From NCBI GenBank assembly GCA_902797105.1, contig CADBRL010000005.1, positions 1 to 22,277 of the forward strand: a DNA stretch of 22,277 bases. Direction: 5' to 3'. Within the stretch, counting starts at the first letter, position 1. Every line of letters starts with the position of its first letter. The notes beneath the pieces were generated by a model. The model did not search any database, had not been told where the DNA came from, and saw nothing but the letters and a program-made list of their open reading frames with translations. The translations under genes and the position numbers were made by a program. Origin of the DNA: an uncultured Erysipelotrichaceae bacterium (GTDB lineage Bacteria; Bacillota_I; Bacilli_A; RF39; UBA660). Positions 5,947 to 13,845 of the stretch are shown piece by piece.

Positions 5947-6672
5947 ATGCTAGAAGTAGATGGATTTGTTTTAAGTGAAATTCCATATGGTGAGTCTAGT
6001 AAAATAATAAATGTTTTAACTAGAGATTATGGGGTAATTGGTATTATGTGTAAAGGTGCTAAGTCTTTAAAAAATAGATATAGAGTACCTACGATGAAGC
6101 TAGGTTATAGTCATTTTAACATAATGTATAAAGAAAACAAATTATCTACCTTAGTTAGTGCTGATGTAATTAATCCCTTTAAACTTGTCAAAAGTGATAT
6201 TCTTTTGGTAAGTTTTTTGGCGTATTTAACGGAGCTTACTAGTCAAGTTGTTAAACAAAGCAATGATATAGAAAATATATATGATGATTTTATAAAGACT
6301 ATTTTAAAACTTGAAGATGGATTAGATCCGATAGTTTTAACTAATATTTTGGAAATTAAATATTTGGAATATTTAGGTGTTTTATTTAATTTGGATGAAT
6401 GTGTTATATGTGGAAGTAAAAATAATATAGCTACATTTGATGCTGATAAAGGTGGGTATATTTGTATAAATTGTTTAACTAATGAAATAATTGTGGATAA
6501 AAAGGTAATAAAAATGATAAGAATGTATTATTATGTAAATATTGATTCAATTAAAGAAATAAAAGTTGATGATGTAACTAAGAATACTATAAATAAATAT
6601 TTAGATTTATATTATGAAAGATATACAGGGCTTTATTTAAATAGTAAAGACTTTTTAAAAAAATTAATGTAG
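5947..6672 (+). CDS. recO: DNA repair protein RecO, 241 aa
   Basis: RecO loads RecA on SSB-coated single-stranded DNA in the RecFOR pathway. The N-terminal OB-fold starts with the family pattern GFVLSEIPYGESSKIINVLT (residues 6-25). A helical domain follows. A zinc finger has Cys152, Cys155, Cys173 and Cys176 (CVIC and CINC). The length is typical. The ribosome-binding site AAGGA lies within the end of yqzL. The gene is the usual neighbour of era. Confidence 0.96.
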   Translation: MLEVDGFVLSEIPYGESSKIINVLTRDYGVIGIMCKGAKSLKNRYRVPTMKLGYSHFNIMYKENKLSTLVSADVINPFKLVKSDILLVSFLAYLTELTSQVVKQSNDIENIYDDFIKTILKLEDGLDPIVLTNILEIKYLEYLGVLFNLDECVICGSKNNIATFDADKGGYICINCLTNEIIVDKKVIKMIRMYYYVNIDSIKEIKVDDVTKNTINKYLDLYYERYTGLYLNSKDFLKKLM

Positions 6673-6681
6673 GGTGGTAGT

Positions 6682-7275
6682 ATGGCAAATTTAACATTTT
6701 ATTATGGAACAATGGCAGTTGGAAAAACAACTAAGTTATTACAAGATCATTATAATTATTCTAAGTATTTGATTAATATTGTGGTTATGAAACCTAAAGT
6801 GGATACTAAAGGAAGTAATACTGTAGTAAATAGAATTGGGGAAAATATAAAAGTAGATGTTTTAATTCCAAAGAGTGCTAATTTGCTTAGTAAAAAGTAT
6901 ATGAGTAAGTTTATGTATGCTGAATTTATTTTGGTTGATGAAGCGCAATTCTTAAGTAGAGAACAAATTAATCAGTTGTGGTTTATTGCTCATAAATATA
7001 ATATTTCTGTTATTTGTTATGGACTTAAAAGTAATTTTAAAGGTAATTTATTCGAAGGCTCTGAACAGCTTTTTGCTCGAAGTGATGAAAAACATGAATT
7101 AACTGTTAATTGTTTATGTGGAAAAGCAGCGATGTTTAATGCTAGACGTGTTAATGGAAAATATAGTGCAAGTGGTAAAGAAGTTGTTATTGATGGTGCT
7201 AATGATGAAGTTGAATATATTCCTCTTTGTGCTGATCACTATTTAGAATATGTTATGAATGGAAAGTATAAATAA
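6682..7275 (+). CDS. tdk: Thymidine kinase, 197 aa
   Basis: This is a type II (TK1-like) thymidine kinase that phosphorylates thymidine for salvage. The P-loop GTMAVGKTT is at 9-17, the Walker B-like VDEAQF at 85-90 and the substrate lasso segment YGLKSNFKGNLFEGS at 113-127. Zinc ligands are Cys144, Cys146, Cys183 and His186, a Cys/His set consistent with the family. GGGTGGT serves as ribosome-binding site, 9 bases after recO. It is the last gene of the run that starts at yqfC, and a terminator follows. Confidence 0.95.
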   Translation: MANLTFYYGTMAVGKTTKLLQDHYNYSKYLINIVVMKPKVDTKGSNTVVNRIGENIKVDVLIPKSANLLSKKYMSKFMYAEFILVDEAQFLSREQINQLWFIAHKYNISVICYGLKSNFKGNLFEGSEQLFARSDEKHELTVNCLCGKAAMFNARRVNGKYSASGKEVVIDGANDEVEYIPLCADHYLEYVMNGKYK

Positions 7276-7304
7276 AGCTATTAATTTATAACTATTGAAA
7301 AAAT

Positions 7305-7326
7305 AGACTAGAATTAGTCTTTTTTC
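7305..7326 (+). terminator. Terminator of the yqfC-tdk run
   Basis: AGACTA (7305-7310) pairs with TAGTCT (7315-7320) around a GAAT loop, followed by TTTTTT. It separates the upstream run from glyS. Confidence 0.8.
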
Positions 7327-7358
7327 TTTTGAAAATAATAAAATTAATCTTATATTTC

Positions 7359-7387
7359 TTGTAATTAATAATATATTTAGGTATAAT
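7359..7387 (+). promoter_or_regulatory. Promoter of glyS
   Basis: TTGTAA (7359-7364) and TATAAT (7382-7387) are separated by 17 bases. The resulting leader is only about 20 bases and ends in the AAAGGAG ribosome-binding site (7398-7404). It leaves no room for a T-box, which often controls glycyl-tRNA synthetase in Firmicutes. Confidence 0.7.
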
Positions 7388-7414
7388 TATATTTATCAAA
7401 GGAGTGATTTATTT

Positions 7415-8788
7415 ATGAAAGTAACTATGGAAGAATTAGTTAACTATTGTAAACAATATGGTTTTATTTTTCAAGGAAGTGAAATATATAATGGACTTGC
7501 TAATTCATGGGATTACGGTCCAGTTGGTACAAATTTAAAAGAAAATATAAGAAAAGCTTGGAAGAAGAAATTTATTCAAGAAAATCCTTATAATGTTGGT
7601 CTTGATGCTGCGATTATTATGAATCCAAAAGTATGGGTTGCATCTGGGCATGTTGCTTCATTTGCAGATCCATTAATTGATTGTAAGAAGTGTAAGGCAA
7701 GACATAGAGCTGATAAACTAATTGAAGACTTTACTCATGGTGAAGTTACTGGTGATGGTTGGGATAATGAAAAATTAGAAAACTTCATTAAAGAAAACAA
7801 TATTACTTGTCCAGTATGTGGTAAAAGTGATTTTACACCGATTAGAAAGTTTAACTTATTGTTTGAAACATCTATTGGGGTAACTGATGATACTAAAAAT
7901 ACGGTTTATTTACGTGGAGAAACAGCACAAGGGATTTTTGTTAATTTCAAAAATATTGAAAGAAGTATGAGACTTAAAGTACCATTTGGTATTTGTCAAA
8001 CTGGTAAAGCTTTTAGAAATGAAATTACTCCGGGTAACTTTATTTTTAGAACTCGTGAATTTGAACAAATGGAACTAGAATTTTTCTGTAAGCCTGATAC
8101 TGACTTGGAATGGTTTGGTTATTGGAAAAATTATTGTATGGACTTTTTAAAGACTTTAGGTTTAGATAGCGATAATCTTAGATTTAGAGACCATGAAAAA
8201 GAAGAATTATCGTTTTATAGTAAAGCCACAACTGATATAGAATTTATGTTCCCAATGGGATGGGGTGAACTTTGGGGTATTGCTGATAGAACTGATTATG
8301 ACTTAACTGTTCATCAAAATGCTTCAGGTGCAGATTTAAGATATATGGATCCTGAAACAAATGAAAAATATTTACCATATGTTGTTGAACCATCTGTTGG
8401 TCTTGATAGATTACTTTTAGCAGTTTTGACAAATAGTTATACTAAAGAAATGGTTGAAGGCGAAGAAAGAATAGTTTTAAAAATTCATCCAGCTTTAGCT
8501 CCATATAAAGTAACTATTTTACCACTTATTAAAAAGGTTCATGCTGGTAAAGCAAATGATATTTATGCAACTCTATGCAAATATTTTGATTGTCAATATG
8601 ATGAATCTGGTTCAATTGGTAAAAGATATAGAAGAAGTGATGCAATTGGTACACCATTTGCTATAACAATTGATGATAATACAATAGAAAATGATACTGT
8701 AACACTTAGAGATAGAGATACGATGGAACAAATTACTTTAAAAGTAGATGAATTAGTGCCATTTATTAGTAAAAAAATTGAGTTATAA
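7415..8788 (+). CDS. glyS: Glycyl-tRNA synthetase, single-chain class IIa type, 457 aa
   Basis: It charges tRNA-Gly. The chain is the dimeric alpha2 type found in Mycoplasmas, archaea, eukaryotes and some Firmicutes, not the alpha2beta2 GlyQ/GlyS pair of Bacillus. Motif 1 region WDYGPVGTNLKENI starts at 32. Two Cys pairs (Cys90/Cys93 and Cys132/Cys135) in an insertion look like a zinc site. Motif 2 covers FRNEITP through FRTREFEQME (200-220). Motif 3 is EPSVGLDRLLLAVL (325-338). The C-terminal anticodon-binding domain begins near 350. The gene occupies the position of glyQ-glyS after recO. Promoter and ribosome-binding site are strong. Confidence 0.97.
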   Translation: MKVTMEELVNYCKQYGFIFQGSEIYNGLANSWDYGPVGTNLKENIRKAWKKKFIQENPYNVGLDAAIIMNPKVWVASGHVASFADPLIDCKKCKARHRADKLIEDFTHGEVTGDGWDNEKLENFIKENNITCPVCGKSDFTPIRKFNLLFETSIGVTDDTKNTVYLRGETAQGIFVNFKNIERSMRLKVPFGICQTGKAFRNEITPGNFIFRTREFEQMELEFFCKPDTDLEWFGYWKNYCMDFLKTLGLDSDNLRFRDHEKEELSFYSKATTDIEFMFPMGWGELWGIADRTDYDLTVHQNASGADLRYMDPETNEKYLPYVVEPSVGLDRLLLAVLTNSYTKEMVEGEERIVLKIHPALAPYKVTILPLIKKVHAGKANDIYATLCKYFDCQYDESGSIGKRYRRSDAIGTPFAITIDDNTIENDTVTLRDRDTMEQITLKVDELVPFISKKIEL

Positions 8789-8804
8789 AGGAAACTAAAG
8801 TAGT

Positions 8805-9721
8805 GTGAGAAAGTGTTATTTAATAAGTTTAATAGGGTTGACAATATTAATTGTTTTAGTAGGTATTATGTTGGGTCTTAGTTTTCTAAATTTTGGAAAT
8901 AAAGAAGTTTATAAGGCTAATTTTTTTCAAAAAGAAGTTATTAAAAAAGATCACAATGATTTAATTGATGATAAAATTGAAAATGAAAAATCAAATGAAA
9001 CAGTAATTGAAACTAAGCCAGAAAACACTGAAAAAAATATCGAGAAAATTGAAAATATTGAAATAACTGATGAATAAAGAATCAGATTAATGATGCGATT
9101 AATTATCAATTATATGTTCTTTGGAATAAACATTCAATAAGTGAAATTGAAAATGGTGAAAAGGTACAAGTCGCTTTCGAACTTTATAAAAAAGCAAAGA
9201 ATGTTAAATATTTAGATGAATCTGAAATTGATGCTAATTTGATAGAAAATTATTATTCACAAAGCTTAATTTCAGAATTACCTTTTTATCATGAAGATTT
9301 GAAAGCTCATATATTTTTATCATGTCCTGGTTTGTATTCATATTTGTATGACGTAGAAAAAAAAGTTTATATAAAACAAGAGGATGGGTATGATTTTAAT
9401 GTAGTTATGCCAGCTTCTCAAAAAATTATTGGATTTTTTAAAAAAAATAATCAAATTGTGTTACAAATGAAGTATATTTGGATTAATCAACCTGATGTAG
9501 GACCTATTACTGAATTATATAAAAGCTATGAAGATGCTGAGAGTATGAAAAATGAGATATGGAAAACTGATTATGACGGTTTTACCATAACAACTTTAGA
9601 AAGTTATGAAGAATATATTGAAAATAATAATGAGAGTTTATATTCAATTATGGAAACATATAATTACATCTTTGTATTAAAGAACAATGAATATAAATTA
9701 GTTAATTTTTATAGAAATTAA
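8805..9721 (+). pseudogene. Membrane-anchored protein broken by a single frameshift, about 305 aa if restored
   Basis: The first frame, GTG at 8805 to TAA at 9077, encodes a membrane helix (about residues 6-28) and an acidic Lys/Glu/Asn linker ending EIENITDE-like. A second frame is open from 9074 to 9721 (215 codons). It continues as INDAINYQLYVLWNKH, a folded-looking domain with no start codon or ribosome-binding site of its own before a TTG at 9239. Restoring one base near 9074 (GATGAATAAAG to GATGAAATAAAG) joins the two into one protein. The product would be a single-pass protein with an extracytoplasmic domain. I do not recognise the domain. The ribosome-binding site is AAAGGA, 12 bases from the GTG. 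The break could be real or a sequencing error. No slippery heptamer is present. Confidence 0.7.
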
Positions 9722-9728
9722 TATTTAA

Positions 9729-9771
9729 AAAGAATAAAGCTAGAGAAAAATCTCTGGCTTTATTCTTTTTT
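9729..9771 (+). terminator. Strong terminator after the frameshifted gene
   Basis: An 18-bp stem (9729-9746 with 9751-9768, one G-T pair) has an AAAA loop and a T-run. It is the strongest terminator hairpin in the window and isolates sepF from upstream transcription. Confidence 0.88.
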
Positions 9772-9815
9772 CTGTAGTATAATTTAATTAACAAGAAAAA
9801 TATTGTGTAAAACTC

Positions 9816-9844
9816 TTGTAAAAATTTTAAAAGTTTGATAAAAT
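9816..9844 (+). promoter_or_regulatory. Promoter of sepF-divIVA
   Basis: TTGTAA (9816-9821) and TAAAAT (9839-9844) are 17 bases apart, with a TGA extension upstream of the -10 box (extended -10). Confidence 0.65.
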
Positions 9845-9873
9845 GGGATAGTAGACTAGGGAGGAAATCGATT

Positions 9874-10284
9874 ATGGGATTTAGCTTAAAAAATATTTTT
9901 AAAGATGATGATGATATAGATAATTTAAATGGTACAGAAGATGCATATTACAATATTTCTGAAGAAGATGCTGTTAAAGAAGCTGATAAAACTGGAAATA
10001 AGATGATTTTACTTGAACCTCGTGCATACTCTGAATCACAACAAATAGCTGATCATTTAAAGAATAGAAATAGTGTTGTAGTTAATTTAAAAAGAGTTAC
10101 ATCTGATCAAGCTAAGAGAATTATTGATTTTTTAAGTGGTGTTATCTATGCAATTGGTGGTTCAATGCAAAAAATAGGTGTGGGTATTTATTTAGTGGCA
10201 CCTAAGAATGTTAATGTTCAAGGTAAGATTACAGATGATGCAGAAAAACCAAGTAAAAGTACAGATGAAGAATTAGATTGGTAA
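9874..10284 (+). CDS. sepF: Cell division protein SepF, 136 aa
   Basis: SepF anchors FtsZ to the membrane and bundles its filaments at the division site. The short N-terminal amphipathic start (MGFSLKNIF) fits the membrane-binding helix. The DUF552 core covers KMILLEPRAYSESQQIADHL through SGVIYAIGGSMQKIGVGIYLVAP (about 41-113). The conserved DFLSGVIYA region, which mediates dimerisation, is intact. An acidic linker joins the two parts. I chose the ATG at 9874 because AGGGAGG (9858-9864) lies 9 bases upstream; the longer frame from 9835 starts inside the promoter. It is followed 16 bases later by divIVA, as in many Firmicutes, although the intervening ylmG and ylmH are missing. Confidence 0.93.
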   Translation: MGFSLKNIFKDDDDIDNLNGTEDAYYNISEEDAVKEADKTGNKMILLEPRAYSESQQIADHLKNRNSVVVNLKRVTSDQAKRIIDFLSGVIYAIGGSMQKIGVGIYLVAPKNVNVQGKITDDAEKPSKSTDEELDW

Positions 10285-10300
10285 TATAGGTGGTGGCCTT

Positions 10301-10729
10301 ATGGTAAATAAATTTAGTACAAGTATTCAAGGCTATAAAAAAGAAGAAGTTAATGATTTTGTTAAGGAAGTAACTGTTGAATATGAAAACATGTTACAAA
10401 AACTTAAGAGTAGTTGTGAGATAATTGAAAATTTAAAAGGGGAACTTAAGCATTATAAAGATATTGAAGCAACTTTAAATCGAGCTATTCTTGTAGCGGA
10501 AGAATCAACTAGTAATATAAAGAAAGCAGCTTATGATGAATCTAAAGTAATTATAGAAGATGCAAAGAGAAATGCAACTAAAGTTATTAATAATGCTTTA
10601 CAAAAAGCTGAAAGAATTGAATCAGAAGCAGAAAGCTTAAGGAGAAAAGTTGCTGTTTATAAGAGAAGATTTAGAACTTTAGTTGAAGATCAACTTGATG
10701 AAATAGAACAATTTGATGATAGAGTATAA
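10301..10729 (+). CDS. divIVA: DivIVA family protein, 142 aa
   Basis: This is a coiled-coil protein that recognises curved membrane at poles and septa. The N-terminal lipid-binding signature is FSTSIQGYKKEEVNDFVKEV (residues 5-24), equivalent to the F-x-x-x-x-x-GY-x-x-x-EV pattern. The rest is continuous coiled coil. The leading strand usually seen before this signature is shortened, giving an N-terminus of only four residues before Phe5. The protein is shorter than Bacillus DivIVA (about 164 aa), consistent with a compact version. It is probably cotranscribed with sepF and ends in a bidirectional terminator. Confidence 0.9.
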   Translation: MVNKFSTSIQGYKKEEVNDFVKEVTVEYENMLQKLKSSCEIIENLKGELKHYKDIEATLNRAILVAEESTSNIKKAAYDESKVIIEDAKRNATKVINNALQKAERIESEAESLRRKVAVYKRRFRTLVEDQLDEIEQFDDRV

Positions 10730-10730
10730 A

Positions 10731-10761
10731 AAAGCACTACTTTTTCTTAGTAGTGTTTTTT
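10731..10761. terminator. Bidirectional terminator between divIVA and the convergent gene
   Basis: CACTACT (10735-10741) pairs with AGTAGTG (10749-10755), extended by A-T pairs, with a 7-base loop. T-runs lie on both sides. The stem contains the stop codon of the minus-strand gene. Confidence 0.8.
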
Positions 10762-11051
10762 GGTGCTGTAATATATTCATTTACTTTTCTCATTAATACA
10801 TAGCTTCTAGATATTATAAAACCAATTCCAAAAATTATTAGAATAGAACCATATACATACTGTGCGTATGAATTTTTCTTTGTGTAGGCTTCAACTAACA
10901 TATAAATGCCAAATAAAATTAGAATAATACTATAAATAAGAATTCTTTTAAATCTTTGTTTTAAAAGTTTTCCTTGTTCTGTTTCATAAAATTTAGTTTT
11001 AGCTTCTTTTTTTTCTTCCTTAGAAAGTCTTTGATATTTATATTTTTTCAT
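10737..11051 (-). CDS. Small two-helix membrane protein, 104 aa
   Basis: The family is not recognised. A basic, charged N-terminal segment (about residues 1-35: KYKYQRLSKEEKKEAK and following) precedes two membrane helices (about 39-55 and 66-83). A short loop joins them and the tail ends in three lysines. Both termini should be cytoplasmic by the positive-inside rule. I chose the ATG at 11051 because GGTGAT lies 7 bases upstream; the longer frame to 11066 begins in that ribosome-binding site. It has its own promoter and converges on divIVA. Confidence 0.7.
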   Translation of the reverse strand: MKKYKYQRLSKEEKKEAKTKFYETEQGKLLKQRFKRILIYSIILILFGIYMLVEAYTKKNSYAQYVYGSILIIFGIGFIISRSYVLMRKVNEYITAPKNTTKKK

Positions 11052-11070
11052 AAAATTAATCACCAATTAA

Positions 11071-11099
11071 ATTATAACACAAAATATAGGACTAGTAAA
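11071..11099 (-). promoter_or_regulatory. Promoter of the two-helix membrane protein
   Basis: On the minus strand TTTACT (11099-11094) and TATAAT (11076-11071) are separated by 17 bases and end 20 bases before the ATG. Confidence 0.5.
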
Positions 11100-11141
11100 A
11101 TGAAAAGTTTTTGTGTATAATTATGTGTAGGAAGTGATAGT

Positions 11142-11777
11142 GTGAAAAAATTAAAAATTATATTTGGAATTCTCATAACAGTAGTGGTTGGTTTCTTTGC
11201 GGTAAAACTTATTTTAGGTGTTGTGGAAGATGCTAGAATTAAGAAAATTAAAGAAGGGTGGCATATTGAAGTTGTTAATGAATATATAAAAATAAGAAAA
11301 GAGCCTGATCAAAATAGTTCTGAACTCGGTGAAGTAAAAAAAGGTGAAGTTTATAAGGTAGATGATTATGAAAATCATAATGGAAACTTTTGGTACCATG
11401 TGGAATATGAAAAAGGCAAATGGGGTTGGGTTGCTAATCCTCTGGGTAAAGGTTATTTAAATGATACTAATAATGAAGATGATATTAAGGCCCCAACAAT
11501 TAAATTTAATGATGCAGTGTATTATGTAGATTCTATTGAAGATATAAATTATGATCATTTAGAAGTTACTGATGATAAACCTGGAGTTGTAGTTACACAT
11601 AAAGTTTATCATGAAGTAAATGAAGAGCAAAATAAAGATCAATATTGGATTTTATATATTGCTACTGATGCTGTTGGTAAGACAACTAAAAAGGTACAAA
11701 AAATTGAATTCAATAAAAAACCAGATGAATCACAAGTTGAAGATTTTGTAAAACTTGCTGAAGATAGAAAGAATTAG
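11142..11777 (+). CDS. Membrane-anchored protein with bacterial SH3-like domain, 211 aa
   Basis: One N-terminal membrane helix (about residues 5-25) anchors the protein with its bulk outside. Residues about 40-100 form a bacterial SH3 (SH3b) domain: VNEYIKIRKEPDQNSSELGE, then KKGEVYKV, then FWYHVEYEKGKWGWVANPLG. SH3b domains commonly bind peptidoglycan peptides. A second extracytoplasmic region (about 115-200), starting KAPTIKF, has a beta-rich pattern like a bacterial Ig-like domain. The start is a GTG at 11142 behind AGGAAGTGA. A TATAAT at 11116-11121 is a possible -10 box, but I found no good -35. There is no catalytic motif, so a wall-binding or sensing role is inferred. Confidence 0.78.
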   Translation: MKKLKIIFGILITVVVGFFAVKLILGVVEDARIKKIKEGWHIEVVNEYIKIRKEPDQNSSELGEVKKGEVYKVDDYENHNGNFWYHVEYEKGKWGWVANPLGKGYLNDTNNEDDIKAPTIKFNDAVYYVDSIEDINYDHLEVTDDKPGVVVTHKVYHEVNEEQNKDQYWILYIATDAVGKTTKKVQKIEFNKKPDESQVEDFVKLAEDRKN

Positions 11778-11798
11778 TTTGATTGCTAATTCTTTTTT
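11768..11798 (+). terminator. Terminator of the SH3-domain gene
   Basis: AAAGAATTAG (11768-11777) pairs with CTAATTCTTT (11786-11795) around an 8-base loop, followed by T residues. The stem overlaps the stop codon. Confidence 0.8.
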
Positions 11799-11833
11799 GT
11801 ATAAAAGACCACTGACTATTAATCGGAGGACAT

Positions 11834-11857
11834 AAAAAAACTCTCTATATAGAGAGT
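11834..11857 (-). terminator. Terminator of the tRNA-Lys gene
   Basis: The 18-base perfect palindrome ACTCTCTATATAGAGAGT (11840-11857) forms a 7-bp stem and is followed on the minus strand by seven T residues. Confidence 0.8.
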
Positions 11858-11869
11858 AATGTTACTTAA

Positions 11870-11945
11870 TGGTGTCCCCTCAGGGATTCGAACCCTGGAC
11901 CCATTGATTAAGAGTCAATTGCTCTACCAACTGAGCTAAGGAGAC
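11870..11945 (-). tRNA. tRNA-Lys, anticodon CTT
   Basis: The 76 bases fold as a full cloverleaf. The acceptor stem is GTCTCCT with AGGGGAC (one G-T pair). The D-arm includes AGCTCAGTTGGTAGAGC. The anticodon arm is ATTGA-CTCTTAA-TCAAT, giving anticodon CTT at positions 34-36. The T-arm is CAGGGTTCGAATCCCTG. The 3' CCA is encoded. It reads AAG lysine codons; the more common AAA codons in this AT-rich genome would need a TTT isoacceptor elsewhere. It is a single tRNA unit with its own promoter and terminator. Confidence 0.97.
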
Positions 11946-11969
11946 AAAAACGTTCCTAGGAACAAATAG

Positions 11970-11998
11970 ATTATATCAAAAACTTATTCATAATGCAA
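11970..11998 (-). promoter_or_regulatory. Promoter of tRNA-Lys
   Basis: On the minus strand TTGCAT (11998-11993) and TATAAT (11975-11970) are separated by 17 bases. The predicted transcript start near 11963 coincides with a 12-base palindrome, GTTCCTAGGAAC (11952-11963). Confidence 0.7.
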
Positions 11999-12025
11999 GG
12001 ATTTTGAAAAAAATAATTGTTAATA

Positions 12026-13798
12026 ATGAATAAAAATGTTATACTTAGTAAAAGAATAGGAATGGTTGTTGTGTTTGGTAAGATTAAAAAAATAGATAAT
12101 AATGAAGTTACAATTGAAAATATATCTGGTAAAGCCATATCTAGTTTAATGAACTGTCATGTGGTATTTTTAGAAAATAATCGAAAAATAGTGGGTGAAA
12201 TAATTTATATTGATGAAATAGAGGCTAAAATTCTTTTAGTAGGTGAAATAATTGATAATAAGTTTCATGCTGGAATTATAAAGAAACCTAGTGGTATATC
12301 TGAGGTTAGAGTTATTACAAAAGATGAGCTTGAACTTATTATTGGAAGTAGCGTTATTTTGAAGGAAAATTTATTACTGGGCTCTTCAGCAATATATAAA
12401 AACTTTAATGTGTCTGTATCCCTTAACGATATATTTGCAAATCATTTAGCAGTAATAGGAAATACTGGTTCTGGGAAGTCTTGTGGAGTTGCTAGAATGC
12501 TTCAAAATTTATTTTTTATAAATAAACCAATTAATTCTCATATAGTTTTATTTGATGCTTATGGTGAATATGTTGATACTTTTAAAACTATAAATGATAT
12601 GAATTTAAAATTTGTAAGTTATTCGGGAAATTTAAAAAATGGAAAAGAACTTCAACTTAAGTTTCCTGCTTGGTTTTTAGATGTTGATGATTTAGCTTTG
12701 CTTCTTTCTGTTACAAGTTCTGACCAATTACCTGTTCTCAAGAAAACATTAAAGTTAGTTAAAATTTTTAAGGGTAATAGTCCAGAGATGAAAAAATATA
12801 AAAATGATATTATAGCTAAGTGTTTAATGGATGTTTTAACAAGTGGAAGACCATCAACGACGATACGTGACCAAATAATTGCGGTTTTATCACATTATAA
12901 TACTGATGATTTAAATTTAGAGTCAATTATACATCAACCTGGATATGATAGAACTTTTAGACAATGTCTTTTAATTGATGACTCAGGAAAAATGAATGCT
13001 ATTTATGAAGTTATGAATTTTTTGCAACAATTTGAATATATAGATTTGGAAAGTATAGATATTGTTGATGCTATGTGTTATTCTTTAGAAGATTTGTATA
13101 ACGCCTTGGAATTTTCTTTGATAAGTGAAGGAACTATAAATAATGATGTTATTTATAAAGAAATGAATATTTTAAAAGTTAGACTTCAAAATATTATAAA
13201 TAGTAATAATAAATATATATTTAATTTGGATGAATATATTGGTAAAGAAGAATTTGTAAGAAATATGTTTGTTAAAAATAATCTAGTTAATATTGATTTA
13301 AGTGATGTGGATGATGATTTTGCTAAAGTATTAACTAAAATATATAGTAAACTTTTATTTAATTATACAACTTCATTAGATAAAAGAGGCAGTTTGTCAT
13401 TTAATATTATTTTGGAAGAAGCACATAGATATGTTCAAAATGATAATGATATAAATGTAATTGGTTATAACATATTTGATAGAATTACTAAAGAAGGAAG
13501 AAAGTATGGAACACTTCTTACATTTATTACGCAAAGACCTAGTGAACTATCTACGACTGCTTTAAGTCAATGTGCTAATTTTATTGTTTTTAGGGTATTT
13601 CATCCAGCAGACTTAGAGATTGTTAGAACAATGAGCACTAATGTATCAAAGGCTAATATTGAGCAAATTAAATCATTATCACCTGGTTCTGCTTATGCTT
13701 TTGGTGTAGGCTTTAAAATACCAACATTAGTTAATTTTGAAATGCCAAATCCAATTCCTGAAAGCACAAGTGTTAATGTTAAAAATATTTGGTTTTAA
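12026..13798 (+). CDS. HerA-like ATPase (DUF87 / FtsK-HerA superfamily), 590 aa
   Basis: A HAS-like barrel at the N-terminus (about residues 8-80) is followed by a RecA-like motor. Walker A is GNTGSGKS (145-152). FDAYGEYV (176-183) follows. Walker B is ILEEAHRYV (462-470), and TQRPSELS (502-509) with a following FRVFHPADLE forms the sensor region. HerA-type proteins are ring ATPases that translocate DNA with the nuclease NurA, or act with SIR2-like partners in defence. No NurA, SIR2 or other nuclease gene is adjacent, so its partner is unknown. The start is uncertain: the ATG at 12026 and a TTG at 12017 both lack a good ribosome-binding site. Downstream of it is ftsY behind a separate promoter. 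Confidence 0.85.
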   Translation: MNKNVILSKRIGMVVVFGKIKKIDNNEVTIENISGKAISSLMNCHVVFLENNRKIVGEIIYIDEIEAKILLVGEIIDNKFHAGIIKKPSGISEVRVITKDELELIIGSSVILKENLLLGSSAIYKNFNVSVSLNDIFANHLAVIGNTGSGKSCGVARMLQNLFFINKPINSHIVLFDAYGEYVDTFKTINDMNLKFVSYSGNLKNGKELQLKFPAWFLDVDDLALLLSVTSSDQLPVLKKTLKLVKIFKGNSPEMKKYKNDIIAKCLMDVLTSGRPSTTIRDQIIAVLSHYNTDDLNLESIIHQPGYDRTFRQCLLIDDSGKMNAIYEVMNFLQQFEYIDLESIDIVDAMCYSLEDLYNALEFSLISEGTINNDVIYKEMNILKVRLQNIINSNNKYIFNLDEYIGKEEFVRNMFVKNNLVNIDLSDVDDDFAKVLTKIYSKLLFNYTTSLDKRGSLSFNIILEEAHRYVQNDNDINVIGYNIFDRITKEGRKYGTLLTFITQRPSELSTTALSQCANFIVFRVFHPADLEIVRTMSTNVSKANIEQIKSLSPGSAYAFGVGFKIPTLVNFEMPNPIPESTSVNVKNIWF

Positions 13799-13805
13799 AT
13801 TTATG

Positions 13806-13837
13806 GCTATTCTAAATTGCATTAGAATAGTTTTTTT
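13806..13837 (+). terminator. Terminator of the HerA-like gene
   Basis: CTATTCTAA (13807-13815) pairs with TTAGAATAG (13822-13830) around a 6-base loop, followed by seven T residues. The loop carries the -35 box of the next promoter. Confidence 0.85.
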
Positions 13838-13845
13838 GCTATAAT
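13817..13845 (+). promoter_or_regulatory. Promoter of ftsY, nested in the upstream terminator
   Basis: TTGCAT (13817-13822) lies in the loop and first stem base of the terminator. TATAAT (13840-13845) follows after 17 bases, with an extended TGC in front. Transcription would begin near 13852, inside the AAGGAGGG ribosome-binding site (13850-13857), giving an unusually short leader. Confidence 0.55.

Noticed and set aside
7327..7414. T-box or other leader RNA before glyS
   Set aside because: The promoter leaves a leader of about 20 bases with no stem, specifier loop or T-box sequence.
9239..9721. Independent 160-aa gene starting at a TTG
   Set aside because: The same frame is open back to 9074 with protein-like content and the TTG has no ribosome-binding site, so it is the downstream part of the frameshifted gene.
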